A stretch of 64,000 bases of DNA from DTHT01 sp037444625 (GTDB taxonomy: Bacteria; Acidobacteriota; Terriglobia; Bryobacterales; Bryobacteraceae), in assembly GCA_037444625.1 (NCBI GenBank), contig JBBIMA010000001.1, positions 62,001 through 126,000 on the forward strand, in the 5' to 3' direction. Under the pieces are notes generated by a model. That model made no database searches. It had not been told where the DNA came from and saw only the letters and a list, made by a program, of their open reading frames with translations. A program made the position numbers and the translations under genes. Positions 1 to 7,976 of the stretch are shown here, one piece after another; within the stretch, counting starts at the first letter, position 1, and every line of letters starts with the position of its first letter.

Positions 1-340
1 CGACCCGGTTTCCCTGGAGACTCCGGTGGGCCGGGACGGGGAGTCCGCGTTGGGCGATCTGATCGAAGATCGCTGGGTGGGATCCCCCATCGAAGCCGTC
101 ATCGAGGCCAACGTCCGCGAGGAAACCGCCAACATCTTGAAGACCCTCTCCCCGAAGGAAGAGAAGGTGATCCGCTTGCGGTTCGGCATCGGCTGCGAGC
201 GCGAGCACACCCTCGAGGAAATCGGGCAGGAATTCGACGTCACGCGCGAGCGGATCCGGCAGATCGAGGCTAAGGCGCTCCGCCAGCTACGCTCCCCCGA
301 GCGCGCCCGCCACCTGCGCGCGCTGCTGACTGCCCGCTGA
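1..340 (+). CDS. rpoD: RNA polymerase sigma factor RpoD, C-terminal part (gene begins before the window)
   Basis: This is the 3' end of a primary sigma-70 factor, which directs core RNA polymerase to -10/-35 promoters. The reading frame is open from base 2, and reads DPVSLETPVG, the end of sigma region 3, before the first internal GTG at 26, so the gene starts upstream of the window. Region 4 follows: a TLEEIGQEFDVTRERIRQIE helix-turn-helix that contacts the -35 element, then the ALRQLRSPER tail typical of RpoD/HrdB. The stop is TGA at 338-340. The group 1 versus group 2 (RpoS-like) assignment rests only on this tail. The 107 bases to rsmG hold no gene that I can see. Confidence 0.9.
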   Translation, partial: DPVSLETPVGRDGESALGDLIEDRWVGSPIEAVIEANVREETANILKTLSPKEEKVIRLRFGIGCEREHTLEEIGQEFDVTRERIRQIEAKALRQLRSPERARHLRALLTAR

Positions 341-447
341 GCAGTACACCGTTCGGCATCAGCGCACACTATCCGGCTCACCACCGCCGATCCCGCCGTG
401 CGTCGCGGGCCGCTTTCCCCCAGCCGGGCGGCCGTGGCAGACTCGGA

Positions 448-1230
448 TTGTTGGTCGAATTCGGAGAATTCCAGACGCTACTACTTGGCGCCCTCGGCCG
501 CCGGGCCGATTTGAGCGCCGCCCAAGTGCGGTCTCTCTACTCTCACTACTGTCTGCTTGAGCGTTGGAGTCGGGTGCTGAATCTCACCCGCATCCGGAGC
601 CTCGCGGAAGCCATCCGCCGCCATTATTGCGAGTCGCTGTTTCTGGGGGCGCATTTGGGCTCGGGCCATCAGCGGGTGCTGGACGTGGGATCCGGCGCCG
701 GTTTTCCGGGCATCCCGATCGCCATCCTCAGGCCGGACTGTCGCGTCGTCCTGGCAGAGTCTCGCCATCGCAAGGCCGTCTTCCTGAGGGAAGCGACCCG
801 GGAGTTGTCTAACGTGCAGGTCCACTTCGGCCGCGCCGAGCAGCTCGCCGAGCCATTCGATTGGATCGTGGGCCGGGCCGTGCGGCCCGAAGCGATCCTG
901 GCGATCGCCAGACGCCTGGGCACTCACGTCGGGCTGTTGGTCGGGCGCGGGGAGGCCGTGTCTCTCGCCGCGGGCGTAGAGGATGCGGCCCGGGATGGGG
1001 AACCGTCTGCGCCGCTCTCAGGGCTCTCGGGTTGCGAACTACCGGAGGATGCCATTCCGATCGAAGGCCGCCACCCGGCCGGACGGTTGCGCCCGATCCG
1101 CAAGGGCTCCGCGGCGATCACCGTTCAGTGGGAGCCGGGCGTCCGTCTCCCTTGGGGCGAGCGTCGCTTCATGGTGCTGGGCCATATCGTCCGAGCAGAG
1201 CCGCCGGCGCGAGCCGAACAGGCTCGGTGA
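448..1230 (+). CDS. rsmG: 16S rRNA (guanine-N7) methyltransferase RsmG (GidB)
   Basis: RsmG methylates N7 of G527 in 16S rRNA using S-adenosylmethionine. The 260-residue protein has NLTRI at about 45-49 and the SAM-binding loop VLDVGSGAGFPG at about 77-88, both family hallmarks. It is longer than the usual 205-240 residues because of a less conserved segment after about residue 165. The start is uncertain: TTG at 448 or 451, with no clear ribosome binding site. rsmG directly before parA-parB is a common bacterial arrangement and supports the call. Confidence 0.88.
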   Translation: MLVEFGEFQTLLLGALGRRADLSAAQVRSLYSHYCLLERWSRVLNLTRIRSLAEAIRRHYCESLFLGAHLGSGHQRVLDVGSGAGFPGIPIAILRPDCRVVLAESRHRKAVFLREATRELSNVQVHFGRAEQLAEPFDWIVGRAVRPEAILAIARRLGTHVGLLVGRGEAVSLAAGVEDAARDGEPSAPLSGLSGCELPEDAIPIEGRHPAGRLRPIRKGSAAITVQWEPGVRLPWGERRFMVLGHIVRAEPPARAEQAR

Positions 1231-1311
1231 AGCGGTGGGAAGCTTGCCTGCGCAACTCGGCTGCGATCTTTCGGGGACCGCCCTGCGTGGTGCGGAAGCT
1301 GCCCAAGGCCC

Positions 1312-1327
1312 TGTTTCACGTGGAACG
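1312..1327. promoter_or_regulatory. parS: parS centromere-like site (ParB binding)
   Basis: TGTTTCACGTGGAACG matches 14 of 16 positions of the widely conserved parS palindrome TGTTTCACGTGAAACA, with differences at positions 12 and 16. It lies in the 217-base gap between rsmG and parA, 121 bases before the parA start. ParB loads here as a CTP-dependent clamp and spreads, and ParA then segregates the nucleoprotein complex. This position next to the parAB operon is classical. Confidence 0.8.
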
Positions 1328-1447
1328 GTCCCCCTACCCGCCGGCGACCCCTCTTCCGTGATAGCATTGGATTCTTCGCTGCGCCGGGGCCGGGGGCATA
1401 GTGACGCGGCCGGCCCCAGCGGCAGTCCAGGCCCTGAGGAGCGCTAC

Positions 1448-2242
1448 GTGGGCAAGATCATCGCCATCGCCAATCAAAAGGGCGGCGTCGGCAAAACCAC
1501 CACCGCGATCAACCTGGGCGCATCGCTCGCCGCTAACGACCTGCGCGTGCTGATCGTGGACACCGACCCCCAAGGCAACTCAACCAGCGGCTTAGGCATT
1601 TCCAAGGGTGCAGGCACTCCCACCCTGTACGACGCCCTTCTGGGTGACCGCACTCTCGACTCCGTCACTCTGCCGACCGGCTTTGACGGACTCGACATCG
1701 TGCCCGCCGACAAGAACCTCGTAGGCGCTAATCTCGATTTGGTGGATGCCGAGCGCCGCGAGTTTCGCCTCGCAGAGCGCATCGAGCCCGTCCGCCCCTC
1801 TTACCACTACATTCTCATTGATTGCCCCCCGGCGCTCGACCTGCTTACGCTCAACGCGTTGGTGGCCGCAGACTCGGTCCTGATCCCCATTCAGTGCGAG
1901 TTTTTCGCCTTGGAGGGCATCTCCGAGCTGATGGACACCATCGAGCGGGTCCGAGAGGCCTTCGGCCGCCCGCTGCAAATCGAGGGCATCCTCCTGACGA
2001 TGTACGACGACCGGACCAACCTCACACGCCAGGTGGCCCAAGACCTCAGAGAATTCTTCGGCGACGAGGTCTTCCGCACCGTCATCCCCCGCAGTATCCG
2101 GCTCGCCGAGGCCCCCAGCTACGGCCAACCCATCATCGTCTACGATATCCGCTCCCGCGGCGCAGAATCATACATCAAGCTGGCCAAGGAGATCCTAGAG
2201 AATGACCAAACCCACCGGGCATCCGCGCAGGGCCCTCGGTAG
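1448..2242 (+). CDS. parA: Chromosome-partitioning ATPase ParA (Soj)
   Basis: A 264-residue P-loop ATPase of the ParA/MinD family that moves ParB-parS complexes over the nucleoid. It starts MGKIIAIANQKGGVGKTT, with the deviant Walker A KGGVGKTT at residues 11-18. The Walker A' motif VDTDPQGN and the switch motif LIDCPPALDLLT follow, and the APSYGQP motif near the C-terminus is typical of chromosomal ParA. I chose GTG at 1448 because TGAGGAG precedes it by a suitable distance and the protein then begins as the family does; the frame is open further upstream. The 3' end overlaps parB by 41 bases, suggesting translational coupling. Confidence 0.95.
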   Translation: MGKIIAIANQKGGVGKTTTAINLGASLAANDLRVLIVDTDPQGNSTSGLGISKGAGTPTLYDALLGDRTLDSVTLPTGFDGLDIVPADKNLVGANLDLVDAERREFRLAERIEPVRPSYHYILIDCPPALDLLTLNALVAADSVLIPIQCEFFALEGISELMDTIERVREAFGRPLQIEGILLTMYDDRTNLTRQVAQDLREFFGDEVFRTVIPRSIRLAEAPSYGQPIIVYDIRSRGAESYIKLAKEILENDQTHRASAQGPR

Positions 2243-3101
2243 GGGCCTCGACTCCCTGCTCCCCACCCGGCGAACGCCGCACCCACCGGAGGCCGCCGCG
2301 CCTCCCGCACATCCGCAGACAATCCGCCTGCCCATTGACATCATTGACCCCAACCCTGTTCAACCCAGAACGACCTTCCCGGCCGAAAAGCTCGCGGAGC
2401 TGGCGGCATCCGTCCGCGCCCATGGGGTTATCCAGCCGCTCCTCGTGCGGCCCCGAGGCGACCGTTACCAACTGGTAGCCGGCGAGCGGCGCTGGCGCGC
2501 GGCCAAGCTTGCCGGCCTTTCCGAGGTCCCCGTCGTCGTCCAAGAAGTTCCCGACGAGCGGCTGCTCGAGATGACACTGGTCGAAAACATCCAGCGCGAG
2601 GACCTCAACCCCCTGGAAGTGGCCCGCGCCTTCGAGCGGCTGATACGGGAGTTGGGCTTCACTCAAGACCAGATCGCCGAGCGCACGGGGAAGGACCGCA
2701 GCACCGTCTCGAATCTGCTTCGCTTGCTAAAGCTGCCGGACGACGTGCAGCAACTGCTCGCCGAGCATCGCCTCTCTATGGGCCACGCCCGGGCCATCCT
2801 GGGCCTGCCGGATGAGGATCTCCAGCGCCAAGTGGCGGAAAAGGCCAGCTCCCAAGGCCTCTCGGTCCGACAGGTCGAACGCCTCGTGCAGCGCATGACC
2901 CGACCTCGCGAGCCGAAACCTCTGGCTGAGGTTCTGGACGACCCCAATATCCGGGCTGCCGTCGAAGAGATGGAGCGCGTGCTGGGCACCAGGGTTCGCA
3001 TCGTCGCCAGGGGGGATCAGCGCGGCAAGATCGAGATAGAGTATTACTCGGCTGAGGATCTCGACAGGGTCTATTCCATCATCACCGGCGCCCGCGCCTG
3101 A
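2202..3101 (+). CDS. parB: Chromosome-partitioning protein ParB (Spo0J/Noc family)
   Basis: A 299-residue CTPase clamp that binds parS and partners ParA. The start RALGRGLDSLLP is the classical ParB N-terminus that stimulates ParA. The CTP-binding motif GERRWRA lies at 94-100 and ENIQRED at 128-134. A helix-turn-helix, FTQDQIAERTGKDRSTVSNL, is at about 153-172, and a C-terminal dimerisation domain ends the protein. The ATG at 2202 lies inside the end of parA. A near-consensus parS site is 0.9 kb upstream. Confidence 0.96.
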   Translation: MTKPTGHPRRALGRGLDSLLPTRRTPHPPEAAAPPAHPQTIRLPIDIIDPNPVQPRTTFPAEKLAELAASVRAHGVIQPLLVRPRGDRYQLVAGERRWRAAKLAGLSEVPVVVQEVPDERLLEMTLVENIQREDLNPLEVARAFERLIRELGFTQDQIAERTGKDRSTVSNLLRLLKLPDDVQQLLAEHRLSMGHARAILGLPDEDLQRQVAEKASSQGLSVRQVERLVQRMTRPREPKPLAEVLDDPNIRAAVEEMERVLGTRVRIVARGDQRGKIEIEYYSAEDLDRVYSIITGARA

Positions 3102-3116
3102 GCCCAGGCGGCTCAG
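3098..3116 (+). terminator. Hairpin at the end of parB, possible terminator
   Basis: CTGAGCC (3098-3104) and GGCTCAG (3110-3116) form a perfect 7-bp stem with a 5-base loop over the parB stop codon. No U-rich tract follows, so this is not a standard intrinsic terminator. It may mark or protect the mRNA end. Confidence 0.3.
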
Positions 3117-3194
3117 CCTCCGAAGGGGCTGGATCTGCCGGCGCCCTAGCGCATGTGCTTGCGCGCGGCTGCCGGCTTCCCCGTCCCGCCCACA

Positions 3195-3222
3195 TTGACA
3201 CTCGAGGGCCGAAGCCGATACT
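3195..3222 (+). promoter_or_regulatory. Sigma-70 promoter of the tRNA-Met gene
   Basis: A perfect -35 TTGACA (3195-3200) and a -10 GATACT (3217-3222) are separated by 16 bases. Transcription would start near 3229, about 18 bases before the tRNA. The perfect -35 fits a strong stable-RNA promoter. Confidence 0.65.
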
Positions 3223-3246
3223 CTGGGTTTGATAGGGTCCCACGGG

Positions 3247-3323
3247 GCCGGCGTAGCTCAGTTGGTTAGAGCGTGGGTCTCATAATCCCAAGGTCGCTGG
3301 TTCGAACCCAGCCGCCGGCACCA
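3247..3323 (+). tRNA. tRNA-Met (anticodon CAT)
   Basis: A full cloverleaf of 77 bases with encoded CCA. The acceptor stem GCCGGCG/CGCCGGC is perfect. The D arm is GCTC...GAGC, the anticodon loop is CTCATAA, and the T arm is GCTGG-TTCGAAC-CCAGC. The 1-72 pair is G-C and there are no three G-C pairs in the lower anticodon stem, so this is an elongator rather than an initiator. The last anticodon-stem pair (31-39) is a T-T mismatch. A CAT anticodon could also belong to tRNA-Ile2 with lysidine, which I cannot exclude by eye. Confidence 0.92.
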
Positions 3324-3393
3324 GTCCCGCCGGTGGCAAGCTTCACTTAAGTAGGAACCGCCCTGGCTATAGCGAACAAAAAGCGAAAATAGC

Positions 3394-4413
3394 CTAGACC
3401 GGCGCCCGTTCCATGTTCCGGATGACCGCGTCGGTGAACTGCGCCGTAGTCGCCCTGCCTCCCACGTCCGGGGTTAGGTTCTCCCCGGCCGCGTACGTCC
3501 GCTCGACAGCGTATTGCAGGCGCCGCGCGGCCTCCCGCTCTCCCAGATGGTTCAACATCAGCACAGCCGACAGCATCAGCGCCGTGGGATTGGCGATGCC
3601 TTTGCCGGCGATGTCGGGCGCCGAACCGTGCACCGCCTCGAACACCGCGCAATTCTCACCCAGGTTGGCTCCGGGCACCAGTCCCAACCCGCCCACCAGG
3701 CCGGCCACCAGGTCCGAAACGATGTCGCCGTACAGGTTGGGCATCAACAGCACGTCGAAGGTCTCCGGGCGCAGCACCAATTGCATGGCCGTGTTGTCCA
3801 CGATCAGCTCCTTGTAGCGGATCTCCGGGTACTGGGCGGCCACTTCGCGGCAGCAGCGCAGGAACAGGCCGTCTCCCTGCTTCATGATGTTGGCCTTGTG
3901 GACGGCGTGAATGGTCTTGCGGCCCTCCTTGCGCGCCCATTCGAAGGCGTAACGCGCTATGCGCAGGGAGGCGGTGCGCGTGATGACCTTCAAGCTGGTC
4001 ACCACGTCTTTGACCACCTCGTGCTCCAGACCCGCGTAGAGGTCCTCGGTGTTCTCGCGGAACATCACGATGTCAATGAAGGTATCGGAATAGCGCGTGC
4101 GAACCCCGGGCATGGAGCGCACCGGGCGAAAGTTGGCAAACAGGTCCAGTCGCTTGCGCAGGGCGACGTTGACGCTCTGGTAGCCCTCGCCCACCGGCGT
4201 GGTCACAGGGCCCTTCAGTCCGACTCGCGTTCGTTCCAAGGACTCGACCACCCACTCCGGCAGGTCCTTGCGCGTCTCCTCGATGATGCGAGCGCTCAGC
4301 TCGACCCTCTCCCACTCGATCTGGGCCCCGGCGGCCACGACGGCCATCACAGCCGCCTCAGCCACCTCCGGCCCTATCCCATCGCCGGGGATCAACGTCA
4401 CGCGATGCGCCAC
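3394..4413 (-). CDS. NAD-type isocitrate dehydrogenase (isocitrate/isopropylmalate dehydrogenase family)
   Basis: A 339-residue beta-decarboxylating dehydrogenase. It starts VTLIPGDGIGPEV, has MFRENTEDLYAGLEH at about 117-131, the catalytic-lysine segment VHKANIMKQGDG and the cofactor motif HGSAPDIAGKGIANP. The ENTEDLYAG version is typical of short NAD-dependent isocitrate dehydrogenases like the mitochondrial IDH3 subunits, rather than LeuB, which has RELTGG. The window also has a separate leuB, which supports a TCA-cycle role. Homoisocitrate dehydrogenase is the main alternative. The gene is divergent from purH and convergent with the tRNA. Confidence 0.82.
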   Translation of the reverse strand: MAHRVTLIPGDGIGPEVAEAAVMAVVAAGAQIEWERVELSARIIEETRKDLPEWVVESLERTRVGLKGPVTTPVGEGYQSVNVALRKRLDLFANFRPVRSMPGVRTRYSDTFIDIVMFRENTEDLYAGLEHEVVKDVVTSLKVITRTASLRIARYAFEWARKEGRKTIHAVHKANIMKQGDGLFLRCCREVAAQYPEIRYKELIVDNTAMQLVLRPETFDVLLMPNLYGDIVSDLVAGLVGGLGLVPGANLGENCAVFEAVHGSAPDIAGKGIANPTALMLSAVLMLNHLGEREAARRLQYAVERTYAAGENLTPDVGGRATTAQFTDAVIRNMERAPV

Positions 4414-4460
4414 GTACCCATTTTAGAAGGGCGCCGCCGCTATGGCACAATGGAAAATCC

Positions 4461-6020
4461 ATGCCCCGCATCCGACGCGCCCTGATCAGCGTGACCGACA
4501 AGGCCGGCCTGTCCGAGTTCGCCCGCGCCCTGAGCGCCCAGGGGGTCGAAATCCTCTCCACGGGAGGCACCGCTCGCGCTCTGCGGGAGGCAGGCCTGGC
4601 GGTGCGTGACGTGGCCGAGGTCACGGGCTTCCCAGAGATCCTGGACGGGCGCGTCAAGACGATCCACCCGCGGATCGCGGGGGGCATTCTCGCCGTCCGC
4701 GCTGATCGGGGCCACCAGGAGGCGCTCGAGCGCCACGGGATCGCACCCATTGACATGGTGGTCGTAAACCTCTACGCCTTCGAGCAGGCGGCCGCACGCC
4801 CGCAGGCCAGCGTCCCCGAATTGATGGAGCAGATTGACATCGGGGGCCCCACCCTCATCCGGGCGGCGGCCAAGAACTGGCAGGACGTAGCGGTGCTCAC
4901 CTCGCCGGCGCAATATCCCGGCGTGCTGGAGGAAATGAGTGCAACCGGCGGAGAGGTCTCGCAGGCCACTTGCTGGCGCTTGGCGGTGGAGGCCTTTTGC
5001 CGAACGGCCGAGTACGACCGGGCGATTGCGGGCCGCCTGTCCCGCCTCGCCTACCGCGAGGGCCGCTTCGACGAGCGGGAGGAAGAGTTGCCCGCCGTGC
5101 TCGACCTGCGCGCTCCGCGCTTGATGAGATTGCGCTACGGGGAGAACCCCCACCAAGCCGCCGCGTTGTACGCCTCCGGCGCCGCCGGGGGAATCGCGGC
5201 CGGTCGCCAGCTTCAAGGCAAGGAGCTCTCCTACAACAACCTGGTGGATTTGGATGCCGCTTTTCAACTCGTCGGGGAGTTCGAGCGCCCGGCGGCGGCG
5301 ATCATCAAGCACACCAACCCGTGCGGCTGCGCGGAGCAGACCTCCCTGGCGGAAGCCTATCGGAAGGCTTACGAATGCGATCCGGTCTCGGCCTTCGGCG
5401 GGGTGCTGGGCTTCAACCGCCCGCTGGATGAAGAGACCGCCGTGGAGATCGCCCGGACTTTCATCGAGGCCGTGGCCGCGCCGGATTACTCGCCCGAGGC
5501 GCTCGTCCTGCTTTCCGGTAAGAAGAACCTCCGCCTCGTCAAAGTCAGCCCGACTGCGATGCCCGAGTTGGTGGTCAAGTCCATCAGCGGCGGCTACTTG
5601 GTGCAAACTCCGGACGCAGCCCTCTTCGATCGCACCCAGGCCCGGGTGGCGAGCCGGCGGGCGCCGGACGAGCGCGAGTGGACGGACCTGGAGTTCGCCT
5701 GGAAGGTGGTCAAACACGTCAAATCGAATGCCATCGTCTACGCCCGGGCGGGGCAAGTGGTGGGCGTGGGCGCCGGACAGATGAGCCGAGTGGATTCGGT
5801 CAAGATCGGCGCCCTGCGCGCAGTCCTGCCGCTGGAGGGCAGCGTGCTGGCCTCCGACGCTTTCTTCCCCTTCCCGGACGGCGTCGAGGAGGCGGCCCGG
5901 CACGGAGTGACGGCGGTGATCCAGCCGGGAGGTTCGATTCGCGACGAGGAAGTGATCGCAGCGGCCGACCGCTTAGGCCTGGCGATGGTGTTCACGGGCG
6001 TCCGGCATTTCCGGCATTGA
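4461..6020 (+). CDS. purH: Bifunctional AICAR formyltransferase / IMP cyclohydrolase PurH
   Basis: Catalyses the last two steps of purine synthesis, AICAR to FAICAR to IMP. The 519-residue length is typical. The N-terminal MGS-like cyclohydrolase domain (about 1-190) shows ISVTDKAGL, STGGTA and GRVKTIHP. The transformylase domain shows YGENPHQ, ELSYNNLVD, IKHTNPCG at about 282-289 and VGVGAGQMSRVDS. CACAAT at 4446-4451, in the context TGGCACAATGG, may be the -10 box; the transcript would then be almost leaderless. The 3' end overlaps the convergent CoA-binding gene by 29 bases. Confidence 0.97.
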   Translation: MPRIRRALISVTDKAGLSEFARALSAQGVEILSTGGTARALREAGLAVRDVAEVTGFPEILDGRVKTIHPRIAGGILAVRADRGHQEALERHGIAPIDMVVVNLYAFEQAAARPQASVPELMEQIDIGGPTLIRAAAKNWQDVAVLTSPAQYPGVLEEMSATGGEVSQATCWRLAVEAFCRTAEYDRAIAGRLSRLAYREGRFDEREEELPAVLDLRAPRLMRLRYGENPHQAAALYASGAAGGIAAGRQLQGKELSYNNLVDLDAAFQLVGEFERPAAAIIKHTNPCGCAEQTSLAEAYRKAYECDPVSAFGGVLGFNRPLDEETAVEIARTFIEAVAAPDYSPEALVLLSGKKNLRLVKVSPTAMPELVVKSISGGYLVQTPDAALFDRTQARVASRRAPDEREWTDLEFAWKVVKHVKSNAIVYARAGQVVGVGAGQMSRVDSVKIGALRAVLPLEGSVLASDAFFPFPDGVEEAARHGVTAVIQPGGSIRDEEVIAAADRLGLAMVFTGVRHFRH

Positions 6021-6423
6021 GTCCGGCTGAGTGCGTCAGCCTGCGGTGCTCTTTGAGGATGCAGCGATCCTGAACCACCATCAAGCCGGCCTGCCGGGCT
6101 CGCTCCGCCGCCTGTTCGTGCACCACCCCCTCCTGGAGCCATACCGCGCGGGCGCCGATGCGCACGGCCGCCTCGACAATCTCGGGCACGAATTCCGAGC
6201 GCCGGAAGACGTTGACGATATCCACCCGCTCGGGGATCGCCTCCAGTGTGGGGTAGGCCTTCTCGCCCAGCACTTCCCGCTCCCGCGGGTTCACCGGAAT
6301 GATCCGGTAACCGGCCTTCTGCATGTAGGCTGAGACGCCGTAACTGGGCCGCCAGCTCTTGCCGGAAAGGCCGACGACCGCGATCGTCCGCGAGTTCCTG
6401 AGCAGTTCAGCGATGCCCGACAT
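5992..6423 (-). CDS. CoA-binding domain protein (YccU type)
   Basis: A 143-residue single-domain Rossmann protein of the CoA_binding_2 family. TIAVVGLSGKSWRPSYGVS (residues 13-31) is the nucleotide-binding start, IIPVNPRE follows, and AVWLQEGVVHEQA is the typical late motif, ending with a conserved VVQDRCILKEH. Homologues bind CoA but mostly have no assigned reaction. It begins inside the 3' end of the upstream pseudouridine synthase gene (17-base overlap), so it is probably cotranscribed with it. Confidence 0.85.
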   Translation of the reverse strand: MSGIAELLRNSRTIAVVGLSGKSWRPSYGVSAYMQKAGYRIIPVNPREREVLGEKAYPTLEAIPERVDIVNVFRRSEFVPEIVEAAVRIGARAVWLQEGVVHEQAAERARQAGLMVVQDRCILKEHRRLTHSAGLNAGNAGRP

Positions 6424-7180
6424 TGTCTTGTTCGGCGCCCGCCGTGCGGCGGGCGCCCCTTGCCTCCAGAAGCTTCTTGAAAGCCGCCACCTCGGACGGC
6501 GTGAGCGGGCGGAACTCTCCGGGCCGCAAGGCGCCCAGTTCCAGAGGGCCGATGCGCACCCGCTTGAGCTTTTCCACCAGCCGTCCGAAGTGCTGGAACA
6601 TCAACCGCACTTGGTGCTTGCGGCCTTCGATCACCGTCACTTCGTACCACGGGTTCCGAGCGCGGCGCACCAGCCGGAGCCCGGCGGGCGCCGTACGGCG
6701 TCCGCCCAAGGGCACACCCCGTCGGAACTCCTCTTCTTGCTCAGGGGACAGAGGGCCGTTCACCTTGACCCAATAGGTCTTGGGCACCCGGCTGGCCGCT
6801 GAGGTCACCGCATGGGCGAACTCCCCGTCATTGGTGACGAGCAGCAACCCTTCGCTGTGATAATCCAGACGACCCACCGGAAAGACGCGCCCCCGGACCG
6901 GACCGAGCAGGTCCATCACCGTGGGCCGGCCCTGGGGATCGAAGACCGTGGTCACGCAGCCGCGCGGCTTGTTGAGCGCCAAGTAGATGCGCTGCCTGGG
7001 CAAGCGCAGTAGCTTGCCGTCCACTTTGATCTTGTCCCGCTCGGGGTCGGCCTTCGAGCCCAGCTCGGCGACCACCGCTCCGTTGACCGTGACGCGTCCC
7101 TCCAGGATGATCTGTTCGGCCTTGCGACGGCTGGCTACGCCCGCTTGGGCCAGGATCTTCTGGAGGCGCACCTCGGCCAC
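6407..7180 (-). CDS. rluB: RsuA/RluB-family rRNA pseudouridine synthase
   Basis: A 257-residue enzyme isomerising uridine to pseudouridine in ribosomal RNA. An S4 RNA-binding domain, RLQKILAQAGVASRRKAE, occupies about 5-50. The catalytic motif GRLDYHSEGLLL follows, with the aspartate at about residue 106. KPRGCVTT and GRKHQVRLMF are further family motifs. RluB (23S U2605) is more likely than RsuA or RluF because the gene sits 9 bases after scpB, a very common scpA-scpB-rluB order, but the target cannot be read from the sequence. Confidence 0.88.
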   Translation of the reverse strand: MAEVRLQKILAQAGVASRRKAEQIILEGRVTVNGAVVAELGSKADPERDKIKVDGKLLRLPRQRIYLALNKPRGCVTTVFDPQGRPTVMDLLGPVRGRVFPVGRLDYHSEGLLLVTNDGEFAHAVTSAASRVPKTYWVKVNGPLSPEQEEEFRRGVPLGGRRTAPAGLRLVRRARNPWYEVTVIEGRKHQVRLMFQHFGRLVEKLKRVRIGPLELGALRPGEFRPLTPSEVAAFKKLLEARGARRTAGAEQDNVGHR

Positions 7181-7189
7181 GGCACGACC

Positions 7190-7927
7190 CTACGGTTCAT
7201 TCTCGCCTGCCGGCTCGGGGACTTGCACCGCCTGGGTCGGCGGCTCAGCCTCGGGCTGGACGGCGTCGCTCAGCGCCAGCCGCTTGAGCTCCTCGAATTC
7301 CTTGAGCGTGGGCAGCTCGCTCAAGTCCTTCAGCCCGAACTGCACCAGGAACTCCTTGGTGGTCTTGTAGAGAATGGGGCGGCCGACGACGTTCTTGCGC
7401 CCGGCGGTGGTGATCAGCTTGCGATCCAACAGGGTCTTCAGCACGCTGACGCCGCTCACTCCGCGGACGGCCTGGATTTCCGGCGCGGTGATCGGCTGCC
7501 GGTAGGCGATCACGGCCAGGGTCTCCAGGGCGGCCAGAGAGAGCTTCAAAGGGGGCTTGAGCTTCCGGGCGAAGGCGCGAATCGCCTCGTGGTGCTCGGG
7601 CTTGGTGGTCATCTGGAAGCCGCCGGCCACTTCGCGGATCATCACTCCGTGGCGGGCTTGCGAGTACTCCTCGACCAGTCCGTCCAGCACCTGCCGGACG
7701 CGCTGCTCGGGCCGGCCCAAGGCTTCCGCGATCTGGGCGGCGGAGGCCGGTTCCTCGGTCACGTAAACGATGGCCTCGATGACGGCCCGCAAGGCCTCCT
7801 CCGGCGCCTCTTCGCGGGCGGGCGCTTCGGCGCACAGCTCGAGCTGCTCGGCGGCGGCCGCCGGGCTGTCGTCCGCCGCCGCCGGCCCGGCATCCTCGCA
7901 CGCCGGGGTGATTTCGGATTCTTCCAT
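7190..7927 (-). CDS. scpB: Segregation and condensation protein ScpB
   Basis: A winged-helix kleisin partner that forms the SMC-ScpA-ScpB complex compacting and resolving sister chromosomes. The core (about 40-200) has the family signatures ALETLAVIAYRQPITAPEIQ, VRGVSG and VGRPILYKTTKEFLVQFGL. Both ends are extended: the N-terminal 40 residues are acidic and alanine-rich, and the tail is rich in proline and glutamate. It follows scpA after 49 bases. Confidence 0.94.
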   Translation of the reverse strand: MEESEITPACEDAGPAAADDSPAAAAEQLELCAEAPAREEAPEEALRAVIEAIVYVTEEPASAAQIAEALGRPEQRVRQVLDGLVEEYSQARHGVMIREVAGGFQMTTKPEHHEAIRAFARKLKPPLKLSLAALETLAVIAYRQPITAPEIQAVRGVSGVSVLKTLLDRKLITTAGRKNVVGRPILYKTTKEFLVQFGLKDLSELPTLKEFEELKRLALSDAVQPEAEPPTQAVQVPEPAGENEP

Positions 7928-7976
7928 GCCTGCTCCCGGATGGCCGCGCGACCCGCCAGGGCCGCCTGCGGCCGCT

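Noticed and set aside
3365..3394. GGCTAT...ATAGCC inverted repeat with AGCGAA repeats after the isocitrate dehydrogenase gene
   Set aside because: The stem is only 6 bp with an 18-base loop, and the inner sequence is a direct repeat, not a stem. Too weak to call a terminator.
4050..4064. TGTTC-N5-GAACA palindrome similar to the operator pair
   Set aside because: It lies within the isocitrate dehydrogenase coding sequence in the FRENTED region and has a different spacer, so it is explained by conserved protein sequence.
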